Of a stretch of 44,128 bases of DNA, positions 7,040 through 17,345 are shown piece by piece. Each line of letters opens with the position of its first letter. The first letter of the stretch is position 1. Location of the stretch: contig CAZMHN010000005.1 of the NCBI GenBank assembly GCA_964566145.1, forward strand, positions 1 to 44,128, written 5' to 3'. The stretch comes from CAZMHN01 sp964566145. GTDB taxonomy: Bacteria; Patescibacteriota; Patescibacteriia; Veblenbacterales; UBA10138. The notes beneath the pieces were generated by a model. It saw nothing but the letters and a program-made list of their open reading frames with translations, searched no databases and was not told where the DNA came from. Made by a program: the position numbers and the translations under genes.

Positions 7040-7222
7040 ATGAAAGAACAGCCGAGCCAGCTTCCGCTGGAAGCCGGGAAAGTTGAGCCATTGGGGGGCG
7101 GCAAGCCTCTCACCAAGGAGCAGCTCCGAGAGGCAGTAGCCCTGCACGGATCCTTCGGGATCATCAATCTGGGCGGCGTCCATGAGCCGATTGCGAGCGG
7201 CTTTTCCAAGCCCACCACGTGA
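7040..7222 (+). CDS. Small protein of unknown function (60 aa)
   Basis: Not recognised. A full Shine-Dalgarno (AAGGAGG) lies 5 nt before the ATG, and a terminator follows, so translation is likely. The protein is soluble, Pro/Gly/Leu rich, with a predicted amphipathic helix LTKEQLREAVALHG and a Gly-rich tail GIINLGGVHEPIASGF. It lies 20 nt after tmk. The strong ribosome binding site contrasts with the near-leaderless housekeeping genes around it. Confidence 0.7.
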   Translation: MKEQPSQLPLEAGKVEPLGGGKPLTKEQLREAVALHGSFGIINLGGVHEPIASGFSKPTT

Positions 7223-7240
7223 ATTTACACCACTAAATGC

Positions 7241-7275
7241 ACGGGCGGCACCCATGAGTGTCGCCCGTATTTATT
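7241..7275 (+). terminator. Intrinsic terminator after the 60-aa gene
   Basis: An 11-bp stem ACGGGCGGCAC/GTGTCGCCCGT (one G-U) with a 6-nt loop is followed by ATTTATTTAT. Confidence 0.85.
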
Positions 7276-7277
7276 TA

Positions 7278-7286
7278 TGCTAGAAT
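7278..7286 (+). promoter_or_regulatory. Extended -10 promoter of gatB
   Basis: TG-C-TAGAAT, with the hexamer at 7281-7286. The start of transcription should fall at about 7292-7295, directly before the ATG at 7296. This makes the upstream ATG at 7290 unlikely and suggests a leaderless gatB mRNA. Confidence 0.6.
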
Positions 7287-7295
7287 CCAATGCGT

Positions 7296-8749
<1,454 letters not shown>

Positions 8750-8753
<4 letters not shown>

Positions 8754-9679
8754 CGTTTTTTGGACAGGAAATTCTGCGTCAGTTTGCGCGCTTCGCCTAC
8801 ACTACGTATCCAGCGCACGTTGGGAATGCGCTTGAACCAGGTTATTTGCCGCTTGGCGTACTGCCAGGTACGCGTGGCTATTAGCCGTTCGGCCTCGCCA
8901 ATGGTCAGTTTTTTGTCGAGAACATTCGAAGCTTCCCTGTAGCCGATGGAGTTTAGCAAAGCGGAGCGGGGGCAATGTTTTCGCAATGCGCGCGTTTCCG
9001 CCATAAGTCCGCGTCGGAGCATGGATTTGGTTCTGCGTGCTATGGCCCGGCGGAGCTTGGTCCTGTCAGTCGTTATCCCAAGGACCAATGTGTTGGGGCG
9101 CGCGTAGCGGCTCTGGGCAGTGGAAAGCGACCCGCCGGTAGCGTATAGGAACTCGAGCGCACGGATGACGCGGCGCCTGTTCTTCTTGTCTATCCGCGCG
9201 TAGCCTGCGGCGTCGAGTTCCTTCAATTCCCGCAAGAGTTCGGGCAAAGGTCTTTTCCCGAGCGTACGCCGGAGCGCCGCATCTTTCCTCGAAGGAGGGA
9301 ACCGGTACCCCTCCACCACAGCAGATACGTAAAGTCCGGTGCCGCCGGCCAGAATAGGCACATGCCCGTTGTTCCAAAGCCATGCGGCCAGTTTTTGGCT
9401 TTCGCGCTGGAAGCGGACAGCGGAATATTGCCTAGCCGGAGTTTGCGTGCCAATAAGAAAATGAGGGACACCCTGAACCATGAGAGCAGGCTTGTTCAGG
9501 AAAAGCCGCCGGGTTCCTTTGGGCTGGTTAGTGCCTACGGCCGCGTTTTTATACACTTGCTGTGAATCAGCCGAAAGCACGGCGCCGTGGAAGCGCTTAG
9601 CGAGTTTCAGTGCAAGTTCGCTTTTCCCGCTGGCCGTGGGGCCGACAATGGCGATGAGCGGAGGGTTGACAAGAGGCAT
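8750..9679 (-). CDS. miaA: tRNA dimethylallyltransferase
   Basis: MiaA attaches an isopentenyl group to A37 of tRNAs reading UNN codons. The 309-aa protein has the P-loop GPTASGKSELA, the conserved DSQQVYK, PHFLIG, ILAGGTGLYVSAVVEGY, and the C-terminal SIGYREA and TWQYAKRQITWFK. No ribosome binding site is seen. On the minus strand TATAGC ends 7 nt before the ATG, giving a probably leaderless mRNA. The stop overlaps the gatB stop by 4 bp (convergent). Confidence 0.95.
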
Positions 9680-9694
9680 AGGTTCGGCTATAGT
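9666..9694 (+). promoter_or_regulatory. Promoter of the receiver-domain gene pair
   Basis: TTGACA (9666-9671), 17-nt spacer, TATAGT (9689-9694). The -35 lies inside the start of the divergent miaA gene. The leader should be about 50 nt and carry the ribosome binding site at 9740. Confidence 0.7.
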
Positions 9695-9751
9695 GTAGGG
9701 TCAAATAGAATTGCAATCAAATAAAACCGTCACATTTATAAGGAGTCTTTC

Positions 9752-10135
9752 ATGGAGAGCAAGGGAATTGTCCTTGTGGTGGATGACGACGAGACCAATA
9801 GAATGCTCGTCGCCGAAATCCTTCAGGATGAAGGTTTTGAAGCCGTTGGCGCCGACGGTGGCGTTGAGGCTTCCAAGCTTCTCATGCGCAGAGCCAGGGA
9901 GTTTGCGCTGGTTCTGACCGATTTCGAAATGCCCGGAGGGTTTACCGGCATGGACGTGCTCAGGACGGCAAAGGAGCATGATCCGGAATTGCCGGTTGTA
10001 GTCATGTCCGCATTTTTCCTGGAGGATACTTCTGAGCAGGCCAGGTTCATGGCCGCCGGCGCGGCAGGCACGGTTGCCAAGCCTTTCAAAGGAGACGCGC
10101 TCATCAGCATCGTCGAACAGTGCGCCAGGAAATGA
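9752..10135 (+). CDS. Stand-alone response regulator receiver protein
   Basis: A 127-aa single REC domain. The acidic pocket VVDDDE (about residues 8-13), phospho-acceptor Asp in LVLTDFEMPGG, switch Ser in VVMSAFF and conserved Lys in VAKPF are all present, so it should be phosphorylatable. There is no output domain and no histidine kinase in the window. AAGGAG lies 7 nt before the ATG. It could shuttle phosphate or bind a partner, as CheY or Spo0F do. Confidence 0.9.
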   Translation: MESKGIVLVVDDDETNRMLVAEILQDEGFEAVGADGGVEASKLLMRRAREFALVLTDFEMPGGFTGMDVLRTAKEHDPELPVVVMSAFFLEDTSEQARFMAAGAAGTVAKPFKGDALISIVEQCARK

Positions 10136-10186
10136 ACACCGACAGCGAATACACGAACTGTTGCCAAAAGTGAGGAGGAATTCCAG

Positions 10187-10567
10187 ATGATACTGGTCGT
10201 TGACAACGAAGGTGTTTTGAAGAACATGGCAGAGATTTACCTTGAAGCTGAAGGGTACGAACTGCGTCATGTTCAGAACGGCTACCAGGCCCAGGATGTT
10301 ATCATGCAGGCCGCCGCCGCCGTCCAGCTGGTTGTCTCGGTTCTGCATATGAATCCTGGCGACGGCCGCGAGCTCTTGAAGTTCGTGCGTAACAACTTCC
10401 CAATGATTCCGGTGGTGATTTTCACCCCGGGTGAGCTCGAGGAGTCGGCCGATGATGAACTGCTCTCGTCCGGCGCCTATGGCGTCATCAACGACGCCCA
10501 TGGCCGTGCTCATGAACAGCTCATGGGCGTAGTGAAAAGCCTTAGTCTCAGGCGAGCTTCGGTATAG
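10187..10567 (+). CDS. Degenerate (pseudo-)receiver domain protein
   Basis: The 126-aa protein follows the REC fold (MILVVDNEGVLKNMAEIYLEAEGYE, VVIFTPGE, SSGAYGVI) but has lost key residues. The acidic pair is DN rather than DD, the phospho-Asp position reads VVSVLHMNPGDG with Ser, and the KP pair is replaced by INDAH. It is therefore unlikely to be phosphorylated by the normal chemistry. A strong Shine-Dalgarno (GAGGAGG) precedes the ATG. It lies 51 nt after the intact receiver and shares its terminator, so the two may interact. Confidence 0.82.
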   Translation: MILVVDNEGVLKNMAEIYLEAEGYELRHVQNGYQAQDVIMQAAAAVQLVVSVLHMNPGDGRELLKFVRNNFPMIPVVIFTPGELEESADDELLSSGAYGVINDAHGRAHEQLMGVVKSLSLRRASV

Positions 10568-10582
10568 CGTCGTATGCCTTAA

Positions 10583-10620
10583 AGTGCCGTTCCGTGAAAC
10601 ACGGAACGGCACTCTTTTTA
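10583..10620 (+). terminator. Intrinsic terminator after the receiver gene pair
   Basis: A perfect 14-bp stem AGTGCCGTTCCGTG/CACGGAACGGCACT with an AAA loop is followed by CTTTTTAT. Confidence 0.92.
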
Positions 10621-10627
10621 TACCTAG

Positions 10628-12379
10628 CTACTGCCAGGCGCGGCGCTCGCGAACCTCGGCTTGGACGTCGGCAATGAATTGTTCCCGCGAAACCTTAGCC
10701 GTGTCGCGCGAACCGCGGCGCCGTACGGCCAGCTCGCCGGAGGATACTTCCTGGTCGCCCACGACCAGCATGTAAGGGACTTTTTCCTTCTCGGTCTTGC
10801 GTATCTTATTGCCGATGGTTTCGTTGGCGTCGTCCACCTCTACGCGTATGCTGTGAGCGGCAAGCTCTTGAGCGAATTTCTGGCAGTGGTCGATATGGGA
10901 CGCCCCCACCGGCAATAGCTTCACCTGTATTGGCGCGAGCCAGACAGGGAAAGCCCCGGCCAGGTGCTCTATCAGCACCATCATGAAGCGCTCGGAAGAG
11001 CCCAGGATGGCGCGGTGTATCATGGCCGGCCGCTTTTCCACGCCGGATTTATCCATGTACTTGAGCTTGAACCGTTCCGGTAGGAAGAAGTCTATCTGCA
11101 CGGTGGACAATTGCCATTCTCGTCCCAAAGCATCCGTGGCCATGAGGTCCATCTTGGGCGCGTAGAACGCGGCTTCGCCCGGACCGGGGAAGTAGTCTAT
11201 CTTATTGCGCTGCATAATGCGTTCGGCCCATTGTTCCAGCTTGTCCCAGGTAGCCGGGTCGCCGATGTATTTTTCCGGGTGCTCCGGATCGCGGGTTGAC
11301 AGGCGGTAACGATAAGTGAAGCCGAATGTACGCATGACCTCCTTGGTCATGGCTAGCACCTGGTCTATTTCCTCGTCCACCTGGTCTTCGCGGCAGAAGA
11401 TGTGGCAGTCATCCTGGGAAAAAGCGCGCACCCGCGCCAATCCGTTCAGCTCGCCAGGTTTCTCATCCCTATAGAGCATGGCGAAGTCGGACATGCGTAT
11501 GGGCAGGTCGCGGTAGCTCCGGTGTTCGCTGGCGTAGATTTGCGTGTGTTGCGGACAGTTCATGGGCTTAAGGAACATCTCCTCCTGTGAGTAGTTGGAA
11601 ACCACGCGGAACATGCTGTCCCGGTATTTGTCGTAGTGCCCCGAGGTTTTGAACAGCTCGGCCCTGGTCATTTGCGGCGTCCACACCTGTGCGTACCCGG
11701 CTTTGGTTTGAAGTTCTTCTATGTAGTCGTTCAACAGCCGGCGAATGAGAGCACCCTTGGGCGTGAAGAGCGGCAGGCCGCTTCCCACCAATTCCGAAAA
11801 AGTGAACAATCCGAGCTGTCTGCCCAGCTTGCGGTGGTCGCGCTTCTCTGCTTCTTCGCGCATCTTCAAGTGGACGTCAAGCTCTTTTTTAGTGCTGAAA
11901 GCCAAGCCGTAGATGCGGGTGAGCATTTTGTTATTCTCGTCCCCGCGCCAGTAGGCGCCGGCGATGCGGTCCAATTTCCACGATCCGCCTTGTATCTCCT
12001 TCATGGTGTCGGCGTGGCCTCCTCGGCAAAGGTCGGTGAACTTGCCAGAAGTGTATGTGGATAACTTCTGGCCTTCGCTTGAGAATTCCTCGATGAGCTC
12101 CAGCTTGTACGGGTTGTCTTTGAACATGTCCTTCACTTCCTTGACTGAATGCTCTTCGCGGTCGAACTTATCCCAAGTGGGGAGGATGGCAAGCATCTTT
12201 TCTTCGATGCGTTTTAGGTCTTCCTCGCCGACCTTAGCGGCGCCGAAATCGAAATCATAGTAGAACCCTTCATCTATGGACGGACCGATGGTCCGCTTGG
12301 CGTTCGGCCACAGCTCGAGTACGGCGGCGGCAAGGAGGTGCGCCAGCGAGTGACGCTTGGCTTCGATGGTTGATGACAT
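10628..12379 (-). CDS. thrS: Threonyl-tRNA synthetase (no TGS domain)
   Basis: ThrRS charges tRNA-Thr and hydrolyses mischarged Ser-tRNA. The 583-aa protein starts directly in the editing domain (RHSLAHLLAAAV, later DLCRGGH) and lacks the ~60-residue N-terminal TGS domain of E. coli ThrRS. The catalytic core has FLKPMNCPQHTQIY, RMSDFAMLYRDEKPGELNGLARVR, and RPAMIHRAILGSSERFMMVLIEHLAG. The anticodon domain ends the protein. No ribosome binding site is visible before the ATG. Expression is very probably controlled by the T-box leader at 12386-12557. Confidence 0.96.
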   Translation of the reverse strand: MSSTIEAKRHSLAHLLAAAVLELWPNAKRTIGPSIDEGFYYDFDFGAAKVGEEDLKRIEEKMLAILPTWDKFDREEHSVKEVKDMFKDNPYKLELIEEFSSEGQKLSTYTSGKFTDLCRGGHADTMKEIQGGSWKLDRIAGAYWRGDENNKMLTRIYGLAFSTKKELDVHLKMREEAEKRDHRKLGRQLGLFTFSELVGSGLPLFTPKGALIRRLLNDYIEELQTKAGYAQVWTPQMTRAELFKTSGHYDKYRDSMFRVVSNYSQEEMFLKPMNCPQHTQIYASEHRSYRDLPIRMSDFAMLYRDEKPGELNGLARVRAFSQDDCHIFCREDQVDEEIDQVLAMTKEVMRTFGFTYRYRLSTRDPEHPEKYIGDPATWDKLEQWAERIMQRNKIDYFPGPGEAAFYAPKMDLMATDALGREWQLSTVQIDFFLPERFKLKYMDKSGVEKRPAMIHRAILGSSERFMMVLIEHLAGAFPVWLAPIQVKLLPVGASHIDHCQKFAQELAAHSIRVEVDDANETIGNKIRKTEKEKVPYMLVVGDQEVSSGELAVRRRGSRDTAKVSREQFIADVQAEVRERRAWQ

Positions 12380-12385
12380 AGGCGT

Positions 12386-12557
12386 ATAAACAAATAACCC
12401 AAACGATTTAGAATCGCTTGGGCTCCGTTAGGCAACGGAGGGTTCCACCCAAATTGGTCCGACGGTCATCGGGCCCGCTTTCGAATTGTCCGTACGTTTA
12501 GGCCTGTTTCAGCGCCCGCTTGATGCGGGCCGGAAGCCGGTAACTTCCACAATCACG
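12386..12557 (-). promoter_or_regulatory. T-box riboswitch controlling thrS
   Basis: On the minus strand the antiterminator is canonical. TTGGG pairs with CCCAA, and the 7-nt bulge UGGAACC (the T-box) follows. Helix CTCCGTT/AACGGAG with a 4-nt loop (plus 12423-12440) completes it. The T-box core GGGTGGAACC is plus 12441-12450. The competing terminator reuses CCCAA: an 11-bp stem (plus 12398-12422, loop of 3) followed by TTATTTGTTTAT. UGGA in the bulge pairs with UCCA, so the cognate tRNA should have U73, compatible with bacterial tRNA-Thr. A stem I base CGTACGT/ACGTACG is visible further 5'. I cannot fix the specifier codon with certainty (ACA or ACC candidates). Confidence 0.92.
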
Positions 12558-12585
12558 TACGCCCCCTAGCGTACTAGGGGTGCGT
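12558..12585 (-). terminator. Hairpin after the baseplate-J-like gene, overlapping a possible thrS promoter
   Basis: CCCCTAG/CTAGGGG (loop CGTA) extends by ACGC/GCGT across a C-T mismatch, without a T tract. A promoter TTGACG-17-TACGCT (12596 down to 12568 on the minus strand) overlaps it. This could start the T-box transcript just at the end of the upstream gene. Confidence 0.5.
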
Positions 12586-12597
12586 TCGTACGTCAAG

Positions 12598-13761
12598 CTA
12601 CTCTTTTATGTGAAGTTCAATGTGACTTTCGACCGTGGGAACCGCCGTGACCCAGAACGGGGAGAGTTTGACCTCGGTGTTCTTCACGCCCTTGATGGAG
12701 GAAAAGTAGTTCTTTACCTCTTCCTCGGTGCGTCCCAGGAGGTCTGTTTTGCGGAATACCACTTCAGGGTCGGTGATGATGACCTGGGCCAGGAATTTGA
12801 CGCGCAGTGTGGCGCTAGTGAGGTCTGAGGCGATGGATTCTATGCTGACCGCCAGGCTTTCCGGCTCCAGCGTTAGTATCTTGCGGCCGGTTGTGAGGTC
12901 GGCTTGGAGCTGTTGGAGTGCCCGTTCGCGCAGGCTCGAGGCTTCATAGAAGATGCCCGTAACCTTCTCCGTTACGGTATAAGTGAAGTCGCTGCGTTTC
13001 GTGCCGGCCGGCACGTCGGATTCAGCTTTCAGGTTCTGTGTCCGGTAAACCACGCTGAGATCCCTCTGCTCAGGCGGCAGCTGTTCCCTTAGTTTTGAAA
13101 TAGCCTGTTGTCCCACAAGGTCGGTAAGTTCCTTTCGGGCCCGTTCCAAGTCCTGGAGCGTCACTTGGGCGCCGGCCTTTGGCTGCCGTTGCATAGGCTC
13201 GGAGGATTCGGCGTAGATTTTTTCCTGCAGGGCTTGCCGCAGTCCTGGAATGGTGAACTTGGTCGGGCCGATGGCGCTGGCCTCTCCGGGCTGATCCGCT
13301 GTGGCCGGAACCTCCACGCTGCCGTTGGCAGGCACCGTTACCGTCTGTGCGATGCGGAAAAGGACGCCGGCGGGGGACAGTAGTCTGGTGGTGGCGATGA
13401 GTGTTTGCGGTGCCGAGTGTGTGCTGACTATCTTCACCTTGCCGGAGGCTTTCTCTTCCAGCTCGCCGGAGGGGCTGGCGAGGTACTTCTGGTTTTGCGT
13501 CACTTCGGTTTCGATGATGGTGCCGGTTACGTCGTCCTCTTGGTTGTACTGGTTTACCGTGACCAAGGTTTCCATGACCTCGTTGTCGGGGCCAACCTCA
13601 AGTACGATGCGCGCCCGGGCCAGTGCGTAGTACAGTATGAGCGCCCCTATCGCCACGACCGCAATGCTAAAACTCACCACAATGCGGCGCATGGACCGGC
13701 CTGCACCGCGTGATTGGACATTGTGCGAAGAAACGGTTCTGGTCATAGTTTTTGCCCCCAT
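12598..13761 (-). CDS. Membrane-anchored baseplate J-like protein
   Basis: The 387-aa protein has a basic cytoplasmic N-terminus, one TM segment (about residues 25-48, VVSFSIAVVAIGALILYYAL), and an outside region. That region includes a baseplate-J/gp47-like beta stretch (ASGKVKIVSTHSAPQTLI, LLSPAGVLFRIAQTVTVPANGSVEVPATADQPGEASAIGPTKFTIPGL). Such proteins are common in Patescibacteria and are of unknown role; an envelope or secretion structure is possible. AGGAGG lies 9 nt before the ATG, and TATAGT with an extended TG lies about 15 nt further up. It sits between dnaE and thrS. Confidence 0.75.
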   Translation of the reverse strand: MGAKTMTRTVSSHNVQSRGAGRSMRRIVVSFSIAVVAIGALILYYALARARIVLEVGPDNEVMETLVTVNQYNQEDDVTGTIIETEVTQNQKYLASPSGELEEKASGKVKIVSTHSAPQTLIATTRLLSPAGVLFRIAQTVTVPANGSVEVPATADQPGEASAIGPTKFTIPGLRQALQEKIYAESSEPMQRQPKAGAQVTLQDLERARKELTDLVGQQAISKLREQLPPEQRDLSVVYRTQNLKAESDVPAGTKRSDFTYTVTEKVTGIFYEASSLRERALQQLQADLTTGRKILTLEPESLAVSIESIASDLTSATLRVKFLAQVIITDPEVVFRKTDLLGRTEEEVKNYFSSIKGVKNTEVKLSPFWVTAVPTVESHIELHIKE

Positions 13762-13802
13762 GAGAGGGACCTCCTACTGATACTATACCAGAAGTGCGGC
13801 AA

Positions 13803-16800
13803 TTAGGTCGAAGTCCGTACGCTGCCATGGCCCAGCAGTTCTTGACAGGCCGACAAAAGTTCGGGCGATGGGTTTACCCGGAACGGGGTGGCGACACGTC
13901 TTATGGCGCCGTTTTCCAGCATTTCAAAGTTCACCGGCGCTGTTCCGGCGTGAGCATTGAGCAGGTCTTTGAGCTCTTGGACGGCGGCCGGAGCGGTTCC
14001 GGCAGGCAGTGTAATGATGAGCTCGGTTCCCGTCCGCCGCTCGAACAAGGAGGTGCCGTTCAGCCAGCGTTTTATATCCGAGACGGCGGTGGAAGGATTG
14101 GTGAGCACTTGGATGGATTGGAGTATGACCTTGCGTTCGCCGTCACGCCGGGAGAGTCTGCCGCGCACCGCTACCACGCTGTCAGGCTGGAGCAGGCGCG
14201 CGAATTCCCGGTATGAAGACGGGAAACAGATGACTTCCGTTGACGAAGTGGTGTCCTCGATGGTTGCGAACAGCATTTGCTCGCCTTTTTTGGTTGTGAC
14301 CTGTTTGGTGGCCGATATAAGCCCTCCGATGGTCACCGCGGGCTCGCCCGACAGTCCTTGGAGTTCGCCCAGGGGCAGTAGGGTGCCGTTGAGGACTTCG
14401 GCGTAGGTAGCGAACGGGTGGGCGGTGATGTACAGGCCCAAGAGTTCCCGTTCCCATGCCAGCTTGGTGGAATCTTCTGTCGGCGTAGGGGGCGGGAGTT
14501 TGAGCCTGAGTTCAGTTGAAGCCGCCCCGAACAAGCTTCCCTGTTGTGCGGCGCGGGCTTGGGCTGCCGACCGGGCGTACCCCAGGAGCGTGTCCATGGC
14601 GTCTAGGAGCTGCTGGCGTTCGTGCCCGAAGCTGTCGAGCGCGCCTGATTTTATAAGGCACTCCAGGGATTTCTTGGTCAGTTCACGCCCGGCTGTGCGG
14701 GCCAGGAAGTCTTCAAGTGAGCGGAAGTGGCCGCGGTTCTTCCGTTCGGCAATGACGGCTTCCGCCACCTGCTCGCCGAAGTTCTTGATGGCCGACAGTC
14801 CGAAGCGTATGCGCGTGTCGTCCGCCACCGTGAACGTGGACAGTGATTCGTTTATGTCCGGTGGCAGTACCGCTATGCCCAGGCGTCCGCACTCGGATAC
14901 GGCTTGGGCCACCGTCGTGAGATCGGCCGACTCCGCGGTCATCAGGGCGGCCATGAATTCGGTCGGGTAGTTGGCTTTGAGGTAGGCGGTTTGGTAGGCC
15001 ACGATGCCGTACGAGGCGGCGTGAGCCTTGTTGAATCCGTAGGCGGCGAAAGGCTCAATGAGCTCCCAGAGCTTCTTAGCCTTGGCCTCGGTGATGCCGC
15101 CGTGCGTTATGCATCCGGAGATGAACTTCTCCTTCTGTCTGGCCATTTCAGCCGGTATCTTCTTACCCATGGCCTTTCTCAGTTTGTCGGCTTCCTCCCA
15201 GGTGTAGCCAGCGATGTGGATGGCAATGAGCAGCACGTCATCCTGGTAGGTGATGATGCCGTAGGACGCATGAAGAATGTCCTTGAGTCTGGGGTCGAGG
15301 TAGGTGATAAGCTTAGGGTTGTGCTTGCGTTTGATGAAGTCCGGGATTGAGTCCATGGGTCCCGGCCGGAACAGCGCCACCATGGCCATGACGTCGGTGA
15401 TAGTCGATGGTTTCAGCTCTTTCAGGTGCCTGGTCATGCCGCTGCCGCCGAGCTGGAACATGCCCATTGTTTCGCCCCGGGCCATGAGTTCGTAGGTTTT
15501 CTTGTCGTTCAGAGGGATGTTCTCCAGGTCCACCTCGATGCCTTTGGTCTTTTTCAAGATTTGGACTGCGCTGCCCATGATTGACAGGTTACGAATGCCC
15601 AGAAAGTCCATTTTCACAAGCCCGACATCCTCGCATGACCACATGTCGTACTGCGTGATGACGTGCTTGCCATCCACATCCCACTGCAGGGGGAGGTAGT
15701 CGGTGAGGGGAGAGGGGGCGATAACGACCCCGGCCGCGTGTACGGAAGCGTGCCGGGCGCAGCCCTCCACCTTGCGGGCCAGGTTTAGCAGGTTGTTGAC
15801 CTGCGGATCGGAATCATCGAGCTCCTTGAGCTCAGGGGACTCCTTCAAGGCGCGTTCTATGGTCATGTGAAAGCCTTGGCTTCCGAAAGGGATGAGCTTG
15901 GCTACCCGGTCGCACAGGCCGTAGGGGTAACCGAGGGCGCGGCCTACGTCCCTAACGGCCGCCCGGGCGGCCATGGTGCCAAAGGTAACGATTTGGGCCA
16001 CCTGGTCTGTACCGTACTTGGCCGTGACGTATGCGATGACGTCGTCCCGGCGGTTATCGGCGAAATCCATGTCGATATCGGGCGGCGATGGGCGATGGGG
16101 GTTCAAGAACCGCTCAAAGGGCAGGTTGTACAGCAGGGGATTCACAGTGGTTATCCCGATGAGGAACGATACGAGTGAACCGGCGGCCGAGCCGCGCGTA
16201 GTGGCGATAATGCGGTTCGAACGGGCCCAGTTCACGAAGTCCGCCACCACCAGGAAGTAGCTGGCGTAGCCCTTTTTCATGATGATGTCGAGTTCATACT
16301 CCACCCGTTCCCGCACTTCGTCCGGCACGCCGTTGGTGTAATGCTTGACCAGGCCTTGTTCCGTCAGGAGTCTGAGGTAGGCCTCGGGCGTTTCGCCTTC
16401 GGGGGTGGCAAAGGCGGGGAAGAACCGCTTTCCGAGCGGCAGTTTCATAGTGAAGCTCTTGGCAAGTTCCCCGGCGTTCACAATGGCGTCCTCGAATCCC
16501 GGCAGGTCGCGTCGCATATCCGCTTCGGTCTTCAGCGAGGTGTCCACGCCCCGCATGTCCAATCTGCCCTGGTCAGTGACTTTTTTGCCGGTCTGGATGC
16601 AAACCAGGATATCCTGGGCTTCGGCGTCTTCGGGTTCCAAGTAGTGGCTGTCGTTCGTGGCTATGAGGGGCAGGCCGTATTCGTTCCCCAGGCGCCGAAC
16701 GGCTTCGTTCACGCGCGTTTGGTCTTCGAGTTCCGGGTGGGCTTGAACCTCGAGGAAGTAATTCCCATCGCCGAACGTCCTGCGGTGCCAGGCGATGGTT

Positions 16801-17270
16801 TCGCGTACGGCGGAATTGTCACCGCGGAGGATGGCCTGGGCCAGTTCACCCTTCAAGCATCCGGACAGGGCCACCAGTCCCTGGGCGTGGCGTTCGAGCG
16901 TGACATGATCAATGCGAGGCTTGTAGTAGAAGCCGTGGAGGTGTGCGATGGTGACCAGCTTCAGCAGGTTGTTATAGCCTTCAAGGTCACGCGCCAGCAA
17001 GACCAGATGTGCGGCCTGGTCATCGATGCGGGGCTGCTTGTCCGTGAGCAGGCGCGGAGCCACGTACGCCTCCACGCCGATGATAGGCGCAATGTTCTGA
17101 GAAGCGCACTCCTGGTAGAATTCGACCGCGCCATAAAGAGCGCCGTGGTCAGTGATGGCCATGGAGTCAAAACCACGGTGAACCGCGGCGGCGACCAGAT
17201 CGGGGATTTTGGGTAGTCCGTCGAGGAGGGAATAGTGGGAGTGGACGTGGAGGTGTGCGAACGTTCCCAT
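13803..17270 (-). CDS. dnaE: DNA polymerase III alpha subunit
   Basis: DnaE is the catalytic subunit of the replicative polymerase. The ~1155-aa protein starts with a PHP domain (FAHLHVHSHYSLLDGLPK, SMAITDHGALYG). The C-family palm has the Asp motif PDIDMDFADNRRDDV, then GSAAGSLVSFLIGIT, the fingers with LYNLPFERFLNP and MDFLGIRNL, the helix-hairpin-helix region and a C-terminal OB domain (GGLISATKQVTTKKGEQMLFATIEDT). The ATG at 17270 was chosen over a GTG at 17300. It matches the family start and lies 11 nt after TACACT with an extended TG, so the mRNA is nearly leaderless. Confidence 0.97.
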   Translation of the reverse strand: MGTFAHLHVHSHYSLLDGLPKIPDLVAAAVHRGFDSMAITDHGALYGAVEFYQECASQNIAPIIGVEAYVAPRLLTDKQPRIDDQAAHLVLLARDLEGYNNLLKLVTIAHLHGFYYKPRIDHVTLERHAQGLVALSGCLKGELAQAILRGDNSAVRETIAWHRRTFGDGNYFLEVQAHPELEDQTRVNEAVRRLGNEYGLPLIATNDSHYLEPEDAEAQDILVCIQTGKKVTDQGRLDMRGVDTSLKTEADMRRDLPGFEDAIVNAGELAKSFTMKLPLGKRFFPAFATPEGETPEAYLRLLTEQGLVKHYTNGVPDEVRERVEYELDIIMKKGYASYFLVVADFVNWARSNRIIATTRGSAAGSLVSFLIGITTVNPLLYNLPFERFLNPHRPSPPDIDMDFADNRRDDVIAYVTAKYGTDQVAQIVTFGTMAARAAVRDVGRALGYPYGLCDRVAKLIPFGSQGFHMTIERALKESPELKELDDSDPQVNNLLNLARKVEGCARHASVHAAGVVIAPSPLTDYLPLQWDVDGKHVITQYDMWSCEDVGLVKMDFLGIRNLSIMGSAVQILKKTKGIEVDLENIPLNDKKTYELMARGETMGMFQLGGSGMTRHLKELKPSTITDVMAMVALFRPGPMDSIPDFIKRKHNPKLITYLDPRLKDILHASYGIITYQDDVLLIAIHIAGYTWEEADKLRKAMGKKIPAEMARQKEKFISGCITHGGITEAKAKKLWELIEPFAAYGFNKAHAASYGIVAYQTAYLKANYPTEFMAALMTAESADLTTVAQAVSECGRLGIAVLPPDINESLSTFTVADDTRIRFGLSAIKNFGEQVAEAVIAERKNRGHFRSLEDFLARTAGRELTKKSLECLIKSGALDSFGHERQQLLDAMDTLLGYARSAAQARAAQQGSLFGAASTELRLKLPPPTPTEDSTKLAWERELLGLYITAHPFATYAEVLNGTLLPLGELQGLSGEPAVTIGGLISATKQVTTKKGEQMLFATIEDTTSSTEVICFPSSYREFARLLQPDSVVAVRGRLSRRDGERKVILQSIQVLTNPSTAVSDIKRWLNGTSLFERRTGTELIITLPAGTAPAAVQELKDLLNAHAGTAPVNFEMLENGAIRRVATPFRVNPSPELLSACQELLGHGSVRTST

Positions 17271-17291
17271 AGGCGACTTCAGTGTAGCATG

Positions 17292-17320
17292 AGGCCCCAC
17301 CAGGGTACCTGGAGGGGCCT
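17292..17320 (-). terminator. Hairpin between the 103-aa gene and dnaE
   Basis: AGGCCCC/GGGGCCT and CCAGG/CCTGG are stacked across an A-A mismatch, loop GTA. There is no T tract, so it may be a weak terminator or a transcript-end stabiliser. It directly precedes the dnaE -10. Confidence 0.5.
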
Positions 17321-17345
17321 TCCAAGGCCAAGTCTCGGCTGCTGG

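Noticed and set aside
12053..12061. Sequence TGTGGATAA, a perfect DnaA box
   Set aside because: Single copy inside the thrS coding region with no cluster, AT-rich element or dnaA/dnaN neighbours, so not an origin.
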